DNA from: Flavobacteriales bacterium
GTDB lineage: Bacteria > Bacteroidota > Bacteroidia > Flavobacteriales > Flavobacteriaceae
NCBI GenBank assembly: GCA_026983815.1
Contig: JALSTJ010000310.1
Span: forward strand, 1-6,378
Reading direction: 5' to 3'
Length of the DNA stretch: 6,378 nt
A model generated the notes under the pieces. The model searched no databases and was not told the origin of the DNA. It saw only the letters and a program-made list of their open reading frames with translations. The translations under genes were made by a program, and so were the position numbers. Below are positions 1 through 5,816 of the stretch, one piece after another (position 1 is the first letter of the stretch; each line of letters begins with the position of its first letter).

Positions 1-482
1 GGGTTACCTCCCAACATATCTCTTACTTGATCACATACCATAAAATAATCGGCGCCTTGACGATCCATTTTATTAACGAATCCTATACGAGGCACCTTGT
101 ATTTATCGGCTTGTCTCCAAACGGTTTCGGACTGAGGTTCAACTCCGTCCACAGCACTGAACAATGCCACCATTCCGTCCAATACACGCAATGAACGTTC
201 TACCTCAACGGTAAAATCAACGTGTCCCGGAGTATCGATAATGTTGATAGTATAATTGTTTCCTTCATAAGGCCATTCACATTGCGTGGCAGCCGAAGTA
301 ATGGTAATTCCTCTTTCTTGTTCCTGTTCCATCCAGTCCATAGTTGCAGCTCCTTCGTGAACTTCACCTATTTTATGACTGATACCTGTATAATACAATA
401 TACGCTCGGTAACGGTAGTTTTTCCGGCATCGATATGAGCCGCAATTCCAATATTTCTTAATTTACTTAAATCTTTTGCCAT
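1..482 (-). CDS. fusA: Elongation factor G, N-terminal part (partial)
   Basis: EF-G is the cytoplasmic GTPase that drives translocation of tRNA and mRNA on the ribosome. The first 160 residues are visible and cover most of the G domain; the rest lies beyond the left edge. The GTP-binding motifs are all present and canonical: P-loop AHIDAGKTT (residues 15-23), switch I ending RGITI (57-61), DTPGH (83-87) with the catalytic His87, and NKMD (137-140). The stretch VDGVEPQSETVWRQ (111-124) is typical of EF-G. These intact motifs, and the position behind rpsL and rpsG, indicate the housekeeping EF-G rather than a divergent paralogue. The ATG at 482 gives the usual MAKDLSKLRN-like start. It lies 12 bases after the rpsG stop with no Shine-Dalgarno, only an A/T-rich leader, as is normal in Bacteroidota. 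It is probably cotranscribed with rpsL and rpsG. Confidence 0.98.
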   Translation of the reverse strand, partial: MAKDLSKLRNIGIAAHIDAGKTTVTERILYYTGISHKIGEVHEGAATMDWMEQEQERGITITSAATQCEWPYEGNNYTINIIDTPGHVDFTVEVERSLRVLDGMVALFSAVDGVEPQSETVWRQADKYKVPRIGFVNKMDRQGADYFMVCDQVRDMLGGN

Positions 483-494
483 TTTTAAAATCTA

Positions 495-971
495 TTAAAA
501 TCTAAAATGTGAGAAAGCTTTATTGGCTTCGGCCATTCTGTGCGTATCGTTTTTCTTTTTAACCGCTCCTCCTTCTTCTTTATAAGCGGATAAAATTTCA
601 CCGGCTAATTTTTGAGGATAGGATTTTTCATTTCTCTTACGAGCAAAATTAATCATCCATTTCATTGCCAAAGAAATTTTTCTTTCGGGTCTGATGGGCA
701 TCGGAATTTGGAAGGTTGCTCCCCCAACTCTTCTACTTCTAACCTCTACGTGAGGCATCACGTTGGACAAAGCATCTTTCCATATTTCCAAAGCGGATTT
801 TTCTTCTTCACCTTTCTTTTGATCTACAATATCCAAAGCATCATAAAAAAGTTTGAATGCCAAAGATTTTTTACCATTCCACATCAGGTTATTTACAAAA
901 CGGGTTACCAAAGGATCGTTAAATTTCGGATCCGGTAAAATAACTCTTTTTTTAGGTCTTCCTTTTCTCAT
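495..971 (-). CDS. rpsG: 30S ribosomal protein S7
   Basis: S7 is a primary assembly protein of the 30S head. It binds the 3' major domain of 16S rRNA near the E site. The 158-residue product is complete. It carries the S7 signature in LPDPKFNDPLVTRFVNNLMW (residues 12-31), the conserved VMPHVEVRSRRVGGATFQIP block in the middle, and the C-terminal MAEANKAFSHFRF ending that is characteristic of Bacteroidota S7. The length fits the family. The ATG at 971 lies 19 bases after the rpsL stop and has no Shine-Dalgarno. The gene is second in the str operon. In E. coli, S7 represses its own operon by binding an RNA structure in the much longer S12-S7 spacer; the 19-base gap here leaves no room for that structure. 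No defects are seen. Confidence 0.99.
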   Translation of the reverse strand: MRKGRPKKRVILPDPKFNDPLVTRFVNNLMWNGKKSLAFKLFYDALDIVDQKKGEEEKSALEIWKDALSNVMPHVEVRSRRVGGATFQIPMPIRPERKISLAMKWMINFARKRNEKSYPQKLAGEILSAYKEEGGAVKKKNDTHRMAEANKAFSHFRF

Positions 972-990
972 TTTTACAAATTTTCAGTTA

Positions 991-1365
991 CTACTTTTTA
1001 GGGCGTTTGGTTCCGTATTTGGATCGACGCTGTTTTCTTCCTTCCACACCTGCCGTGTCTAATGCGCCACGGATGATATGGTATCTTACTCCGGGTAAAT
1101 CTTTCACCCTTCCACCTCTAACTAATACTATCGAGTGCTCTTGCAAGTTGTGTCCTTCTCCACCGATGTATGCATTCACTTCGTTTCCGTTGGTCAAACG
1201 TACCCTTGCCACCTTTCTCATAGCCGAGTTCGGTTTTTTAGGAGTAGTTGTGTAAACACGAATACATACGCCACGTTTTTGCGGACTACCTTTCAAAGCA
1301 GCCGATTTACTCTTCTTAGTTATTTTGGTTCTTCCTTGTCTAACTAATTGTTGAATTGTAGGCAT
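991..1365 (-). CDS. rpsL: 30S ribosomal protein S12
   Basis: S12 sits at the decoding centre of the 30S subunit and contributes to reading accuracy. The 124-residue product is full length. It has the near-invariant blocks PQKRGVC (residues 28-34), TTTPKKPNSA (39-48), YIGGEGHNLQEHS (66-78) and GGRVKDLPGVRYH (84-96). Lys43 and Lys88, the residues most often changed in streptomycin-resistant mutants, are both wild type, so nothing in this gene suggests ribosomal streptomycin resistance. Asp89 is the residue that RimO methylthiolates in E. coli; whether it is modified here cannot be seen. This is the first gene of the str operon, read from a strong-looking Bacteroidota promoter (1394-1424) through a leader of roughly 25 bases. 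The stop codon is TAG. The ATG at 1365 gives the expected MPTIQQLVR start. Confidence 0.99.
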   Translation of the reverse strand: MPTIQQLVRQGRTKITKKSKSAALKGSPQKRGVCIRVYTTTPKKPNSAMRKVARVRLTNGNEVNAYIGGEGHNLQEHSIVLVRGGRVKDLPGVRYHIIRGALDTAGVEGRKQRRSKYGTKRPKK

Positions 1366-1680
1366 ATTTTTATCTTTATTCTTTTTCGGACGGCAAAGAT
1401 AGAAATATTTTTTTGTTTTTCAAACTGATTTTTATACAATTACAAAAAAATATCAAAAAATTTATTCAACAAAGTTTATTTTAGTGATTTCAAAAATATT
1501 TTTTATATTATTTTATATTCAAAAATTGAATTCTGTTTAACTTTTTTACACATTATAATATATTACAACTATATTTCATCAAAAAATAGCTTTTCAAAAA
1601 AAAATTTTTATAAAATAAACCTTGGTTTTCCAAATGATGAAATTTTTTTCCGAAATTCGCTTTACAATAATATTTTTAAT
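1366..1680. other. A/T-rich divergent intergenic region
   Basis: This 315-base region separates the divergent rpsL and crotonase genes. By hand count only about 15 % of bases 1405-1680 are G or C. It holds the str promoter near its left end, plus several A and T tracts, for example A7 at 1444-1450, A6 at 1455-1460 and A9T5 at 1596-1609. Two short inverted repeats lie near the crotonase start: TTGG-TTTT-CCAA at 1622-1633 and CGAA-A-TTCG at 1651-1659. I see no tRNA, no riboswitch-like structure and no credible gene. No clear TTTG/TAnnTTTG promoter is visible on the plus strand for the crotonase gene. Confidence 0.7.
1394..1424 (-). promoter_or_regulatory. Bacteroidota-type promoter of the rpsL-rpsG-fusA operon
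   Basis: On the minus strand a TTTG (plus positions 1421-1424) is followed by a 19-base spacer and TATCTTTG (1394-1401). This matches the Bacteroidota primary-sigma consensus of a -33 TTTG and a -7 TAnnTTTG about 19 bases apart. The -7 box ends 28 bases before the rpsL ATG, implying a leader of about 20-25 bases. Phased A/T tracts lie just upstream (1429-1460) and could act like an UP element; that part is inference. Confidence 0.8.
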
Positions 1681-2442
1681 ATGCATTACCTCAAATATTC
1701 ATTACAAGAAGGAATAGGAATTCTTTCTTTTAACAGGTCGGAAAAATATAATGCCTTCAATACAGATTTACTAAATCAGTTATCCGATAAGTTGGATAAA
1801 TTAAACAAAGATTCACAATTGAAAGTATTAATTATTACAGGAGAAGGCAAAGCTTTTTCATCAGGGGTCGATTTAAAATCGTTGTTGGAGTTGGATACGG
1901 TAGAAAAAGCACGTGAATTTGCCTTATTATTAGAATCCACTTCGGAAAAAATCTATAATTTTTCAAAACCGGTGATTGCAGCGATTAACGGTTTGGCATT
2001 AGGCGGAGGTTTCGGTTATGCCACGGCTTGCGATATTAGAGTAGTAACGGATGAAACCAAAATCGGGTATCCGGCGGTAAAATTAGGTGCTATTCTTCCT
2101 GCTACTTGTACGGTTTATTTAAAAAATATTCTTGGTGAAGGGAAAACCAAAGATTTATTGCTTACCGGTAGAATGTTAAAAGGAAAGGAAATTGTAGAGA
2201 TGGGCTTGGCTTCGGCAAGTGTTTCTACTGACAATTTATTGGAATATTGTAAAAAATTGGCTACTCAAATGATGGAAGCTCCTGCTTTGGCATTGGATTA
2301 TACCAAAAGAACCGTAAGTTTTGGGACGCGCTTGGAAATAGAAGCGGCAAAATTGTATGCTGCGGATAATTTTGCTTTTTTGTCTCAAACAACAGAGTGG
2401 AGAAAACGTATGAATGATTTTGCTAACAAGAAAACAAAATAG
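1681..2442 (+). CDS. Crotonase-superfamily protein (enoyl-CoA hydratase/isomerase-like), atypical active site
   Basis: The 253-residue length fits a single-domain crotonase-fold acyl-CoA enzyme, which usually forms trimers or hexamers in the cytoplasm. The fold is clear from FNRSEKYNAFN (residues 17-27), the first oxyanion-hole segment KAFSSGVDL (57-65), the second NGLALGGG (103-110, with Gly109 as the likely amide donor), ACDIRVV and a typical helical C-terminus. Both classical catalytic glutamates are missing: the position after GGGF is Gly112, and the usual PEV motif reads PAV with Ala132. The protein can therefore be expected to bind an acyl-CoA and hold a thioester enolate, but ordinary hydration of enoyl-CoA is doubtful. 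It may be a decarboxylase-, isomerase- or hydrolase-like variant, or a non-catalytic member. The reading frame is intact. The ATG at 1681 has no Shine-Dalgarno. The gene appears monocistronic, divergent from rpsL and convergent with the receptor gene, so context gives no pathway. Confidence 0.9.
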   Translation: MHYLKYSLQEGIGILSFNRSEKYNAFNTDLLNQLSDKLDKLNKDSQLKVLIITGEGKAFSSGVDLKSLLELDTVEKAREFALLLESTSEKIYNFSKPVIAAINGLALGGGFGYATACDIRVVTDETKIGYPAVKLGAILPATCTVYLKNILGEGKTKDLLLTGRMLKGKEIVEMGLASASVSTDNLLEYCKKLATQMMEAPALALDYTKRTVSFGTRLEIEAAKLYAADNFAFLSQTTEWRKRMNDFANKKTK

Positions 2443-2465
2443 AAATTATTAAATTGTTCAAAAAA

Positions 2466-2497
2466 ATAAAAGCAGTTGCGAATGCAACCGCTTTTAT
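2466..2497. terminator. Shared hairpin terminator between convergent genes, stronger on the minus strand
   Basis: Two 14-base arms (2466-2479 and 2484-2497) pair around a four-base loop. It starts 23 bases after the crotonase stop and 22 bases past the receptor stop, so it can serve both genes. Read on the minus strand, the one imperfect pair is a G-U wobble and the hairpin is followed by a run of seven T. Read on the plus strand, the same position is an A-C mismatch and only TTTTAT lies in the descending arm. It thus looks best suited to ending the receptor transcript. Confidence 0.85.
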
Positions 2498-2519
2498 CAG
2501 ATGAGAAAAAGCTTTCTTT

Positions 2520-5500
2520 TTAGAATATAAAACGCAATCCTGCTTGCAATTGCCATCTGGAACGTAAGCTATAATCGTTATAGAAAGTATTTTTTAAGTT
2601 GGTATCAAAACTATATACCGGATCATTGTTTCCGTCCCCATCGACATCTTGGCTTACATCTACTCCAAGAGGTTGTTTGGTTGTCGGAAGTTTGACAACA
2701 CCCCAATCACTATTGAGCATGTTTCCTAAATTCAATACATTTAGGTTAAATTGAACTTTATAAGAACCTTTGATACGGTAAGTTTGCGTAAGTTTCAAAT
2801 CTATTTTGCTTCTCCAAGGGCTTAATATGGCATAACGCTGCATATATTGTCCTCTGTGTGTGCTTAAATATTCATCTTGATTGATAAAATGCTCGAAAGC
2901 ATCTTTTTGTGCTTGTTGTTCGGTTGCATTTCCTGAAAAATACATTTGATTTAATTCGTCTTGGGTAGGAATATAGATTAAATCGTTTAGCCCCGAACCG
3001 TCGCCGTTGATATCTCCCGAATAAGTGTAGGAGAATCTACCGCCTTGTGCCAATTCATAAACGGCTGCAAGTGTTGTATTCCATTTGTTATCTTTTCCAT
3101 ATCTCCAAGTTTTGGTAGTGAAGCCGATAAATCTGTGTTTATCACCATAAAGTGAAGGTGCTAGTACTTCTTTATTTACATTTCCCAAGGCAGGGTTACG
3201 TGCAAAAGCATCATTGGTAATTTCCGCTTCAATAGAGTTTACATCATTGGAAAGCATAAAATTATAAGCTAAACTACTGTATAATCCTTTTCCGAATTTC
3301 TTGCTTAATTTTACCGAAAAATTAAAAGAATCTCCCATATCTGTATTGGTAAATGTGTAAAGATTTTTATCACCAACTGATACAATAGCATGGTCATTAC
3401 TTGTATATATGGGTCTTGCATCGATAGAGCTATTAAGTGTTCCACTAGGTGGTTTTAAGCCATAATTACGAACCATCATAGCATTTACGTCTTTGGTATA
3501 AGCTACATCAAATGAAGTATTGAAACCATTATTTAATTTGGCATCTACTCCAAAGCTACTTCTCCAAACTTGTGGAAATTTAAATTCTTTTTTAACCGGA
3601 GTCATAAACCAACGTCCTAAATTTGCTACATGGTTTCCTATCCATACAAAAGGTAAGCGTCCGGTAAAGATTCCCGAACCCCCACGTAGGATGATGCTTT
3701 TATCTTTACTTACATCCCAATTGAAAGAGAATCGGGGCGCCCATAATAATTTATCGGAGGGAAGGTTTCTTGCACTGTATTTTATGGGATTACCATTTTC
3801 GTCATACCAAGTTATATTTTCCATAATATAATCTGCTCCGGCTTCAGCAATTTTTTCTTCAACATATTTAAGTGTATTAAAATACATGGGTTTATCTACA
3901 CGCAATCCGTAAGCGATTTTAAAGTAATCATTGATTTGCCATTGATCTTGTATAAACACTCCCAATTGGCCTACATCAAGCTTGGTAATATTCCAATTTC
4001 CGGCAGCATCAGCTGCTTTTGCCGCATCAATTTTAGCAGCAATAGTTCCATCGTTTATGGCATCTTCAAAACTTTGCATGGTATAAGGTGGCACTTGAGG
4101 AAGAACTTCAGATCCATAAGCAAATAAATTAAACGAATTGTTAAAACTGAATTTTTCAAAGTTAAATCCACCGGTTAAGGTATGGTCTTGTAATGAAACC
4201 GTTAAGATATCGGAAGCTTGCATAACGGTTTGTTGTAAAGAATTGTGAATAGAAAAAGGTTCGTGCCCTGCAACGATATATGGTTGTCCATCTTTATAAA
4301 TTTTAATTACCGGAGCCGGAGTGGATTTGGGTTCTCTGAAATCGTTAAAAAATGTATAACCAGCACGGAATTTGTTTGAAAATTTTCCGTTTTTGGAGTT
4401 CCAGTTAATTTCTGTTAGATAAGAATCGATATTATTATTGATCCGATATCCCGAATTATAGAATTGCATAACGGTTCTATCAGGTCCACGATGCATCAAA
4501 GCATCAGGGTGAGCATTCAAATCGCGATAAGCGTGTAAGAAGTTATAAATGAACGAAACCCGTAGATTTTCCATAGCATTCCAGTCCAATTTAAAGATGG
4601 CTTTATCGGAATACGTATCGTGTAAATATCCTTCATAAGGACCGGTTTCATATCCGATACTTTTTAACAAATCGTGCACGTGGTCCAAATCCGCTTTTTC
4701 CACTCTGGAAACGTTATCACCTGTTCTTCCGGGAGCATTTGCAATATAGAATGAACCTAAATCTGTTCTATCGTCAATTTCTCCGTTTACAAAAAAGAAT
4801 AATTTGTTTTTGATGATGGGACCACCCACACTAATACCTCCTTGCAATTGTTTTAAATCGGGGGTTAGGGTTGTATGTCCCAAATTCACTTTACCGGTCA
4901 TATCTTGATTTCTGTAAAAACCGAAAACCGTTCCGTGCAAGGTGTTAGTTCCCGATTTGGTAACCGCATTGACCGCAGCACCTGTAAAACCGGATTGTGT
5001 AACGTCGTAAGGGGCAACGGAAACTTGAATTTGTTCAATTGCATCCAAAGAAATAGGTTGTGCATTGGATTGTCCACCCGGAGTGGCGGCATCCAAACCG
5101 AAGGGGTTGTTAAATACGGTTCCATTCAAAGAAAAGTTATTGTATTGGTCATTTCTTCCGGCAAAAGAATTTCCGCTGGCGGAGGGTTCTAATCTGTAAA
5201 AATCTTTTGCCGAGCGGGAGATACTTGGAAGTGCTTGAAGTTCTTTGTGTCCGATGGCTGTTTCGGGACCTGTTTTTTCCCGCACATCGGTTTTGGCACT
5301 TTCTTTTACTTTAATGACTACTTCATTTAAAGCATTTTTGTCATCTTTCATAAAAATTTCCAAGTTTTTGGTTTCTCCCAGTTTTAGGAAAATATTTTCC
5401 AAAACCACCGGTTGATAACCAACAAATTTTACTTCAACTTTGTAAGGTCCTCCAATTCTAAGGTTGGGGAGAGTAAACCTTCCGTTTTCTTGTGTAATGG

Positions 5501-5666
5501 CTCCTGCTTTTGTTCCGGTCGGAACATGGATGACCAATACTTCCGCTCCCATCAAAGGACCTTCTTTGTCTTTGACAATCCCTTTGAGCGTTGATGTCGT
5601 TACCTGTGCAAATCCTGATGTAAGGAACATCAGTAAGGCGAATAAGTAGAATAATTTTCTTTTCAT
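2520..5666 (-). CDS. Oar-like TonB-dependent outer-membrane receptor/transporter
   Basis: This 1048-residue outer-membrane beta-barrel protein is of the Oar type, common in Bacteroidota and named after Myxococcus Oar. A signal peptide spans residues 1-20 (MKRKLF, a hydrophobic core, then SGFA before Gln21). Residues about 25-107 form a carboxypeptidase-regulatory-like beta-sandwich domain (LKGIVKD...GAEV...ENGRFTLPNL...FVGYQP). LNEVVIKV (113-120) resembles the usual link to the plug and may act as TonB box. The plug covers about 125-250, with the Oar hallmark APYDVTQSGFTGAAVNAVTKSGTN (218-241, shown in part by APYDV and GFTGA). The rest is barrel, ending in an aromatic residue (GLRFIF) as outer-membrane proteins do. 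Two acidic loops, DINGDG (885-890) and DVDGDG (1007-1012), look like calcium sites. No SusD-like partner follows, so a classical glycan-uptake pair is unlikely. The substrate is unknown. The gene appears monocistronic, with terminators on both sides. Confidence 0.93.
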   Translation of the reverse strand: MKRKLFYLFALLMFLTSGFAQVTTSTLKGIVKDKEGPLMGAEVLVIHVPTGTKAGAITQENGRFTLPNLRIGGPYKVEVKFVGYQPVVLENIFLKLGETKNLEIFMKDDKNALNEVVIKVKESAKTDVREKTGPETAIGHKELQALPSISRSAKDFYRLEPSASGNSFAGRNDQYNNFSLNGTVFNNPFGLDAATPGGQSNAQPISLDAIEQIQVSVAPYDVTQSGFTGAAVNAVTKSGTNTLHGTVFGFYRNQDMTGKVNLGHTTLTPDLKQLQGGISVGGPIIKNKLFFFVNGEIDDRTDLGSFYIANAPGRTGDNVSRVEKADLDHVHDLLKSIGYETGPYEGYLHDTYSDKAIFKLDWNAMENLRVSFIYNFLHAYRDLNAHPDALMHRGPDRTVMQFYNSGYRINNNIDSYLTEINWNSKNGKFSNKFRAGYTFFNDFREPKSTPAPVIKIYKDGQPYIVAGHEPFSIHNSLQQTVMQASDILTVSLQDHTLTGGFNFEKFSFNNSFNLFAYGSEVLPQVPPYTMQSFEDAINDGTIAAKIDAAKAADAAGNWNITKLDVGQLGVFIQDQWQINDYFKIAYGLRVDKPMYFNTLKYVEEKIAEAGADYIMENITWYDENGNPIKYSARNLPSDKLLWAPRFSFNWDVSKDKSIILRGGSGIFTGRLPFVWIGNHVANLGRWFMTPVKKEFKFPQVWRSSFGVDAKLNNGFNTSFDVAYTKDVNAMMVRNYGLKPPSGTLNSSIDARPIYTSNDHAIVSVGDKNLYTFTNTDMGDSFNFSVKLSKKFGKGLYSSLAYNFMLSNDVNSIEAEITNDAFARNPALGNVNKEVLAPSLYGDKHRFIGFTTKTWRYGKDNKWNTTLAAVYELAQGGRFSYTYSGDINGDGSGLNDLIYIPTQDELNQMYFSGNATEQQAQKDAFEHFINQDEYLSTHRGQYMQRYAILSPWRSKIDLKLTQTYRIKGSYKVQFNLNVLNLGNMLNSDWGVVKLPTTKQPLGVDVSQDVDGDGNNDPVYSFDTNLKNTFYNDYSLRSRWQLQAGLRFIF

Positions 5667-5698
5667 AATTAGTATAAATGTTTAGTTATCTTGGCAAG

Positions 5699-5756
5699 CA
5701 AATTTAAAATTTTCTTTACTATAAATTAATTTAAATTTTTAAAAGTTATTGTCAAA
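5699..5756 (-). promoter_or_regulatory. Possible promoter region of the Oar-like receptor gene
   Basis: Two weak alternatives are visible on the minus strand. The first is a TTTG (plus 5753-5756), a 19-base spacer and TAAATTAA (5726-5733), with a good -33 and correct spacing but an imperfect -7 box. The second is a consensus -7 box TAAATTTG (5699-5706), 32 bases before the ATG, whose -33 position holds only TTAA. Either would give an A/T-rich leader without a Shine-Dalgarno. The region sits between the upstream gene's terminator and the receptor start, so a promoter is expected here. Confidence 0.4.
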
Positions 5757-5773
5757 ATAGTGTTAATAACTAA

Positions 5774-5798
5774 AAAAGCCGGTTTTTAGCCGGCTTTT
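5774..5798 (-). terminator. Rho-independent terminator after the sortilin-like gene
   Basis: A perfect 9-base stem, AAAAGCCGG (5774-5782) with CCGGCTTTT (5790-5798), encloses a seven-base loop. It lies 18 bases beyond the stop codon of the minus-strand gene at 5817. Read on the minus strand, the stem is followed by an uninterrupted T run. It separates that gene's transcript from the downstream receptor gene. Confidence 0.88.
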
Positions 5799-5816
5799 CA
5801 AAAAAAATTAATTGTT

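Noticed and set aside
222..461. Plus-strand 79-codon open frame
   Set aside because: It is antisense to fusA, whose GTPase motifs are unmistakable on the minus strand; the translation shows no family features.
612..938. Plus-strand 108-codon open frame, with further ones at 853-1062, 1007-1255 and 1135-1347
   Set aside because: All are antisense to rpsG and rpsL, full-length conserved ribosomal genes, and are explained as shadow frames.
991..1365. Streptomycin-resistance allele of rpsL
   Set aside because: Lys43 and Lys88 are both the wild-type residues.
1366..1680. tRNA, riboswitch or small RNA in the long intergenic gap
   Set aside because: The sequence is almost entirely A and T with no stable stem-loops or cloverleaf; only the rpsL promoter is well supported.
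1634..1717. Small frame starting ATGATG and encoding a 27-residue hydrophobic peptide that runs into the crotonase gene
   Set aside because: It overlaps the crotonase start in another frame, and its hydrophobicity follows from T-rich DNA; nothing supports translation.
3520..3831. Plus-strand 103-codon open frame, with similar ones at 3936-4127, 4875-5192 and 5412-5649 and a minus-strand one at 4898-5125
   Set aside because: All lie inside the continuous 1048-residue receptor gene and show no recognisable protein features.
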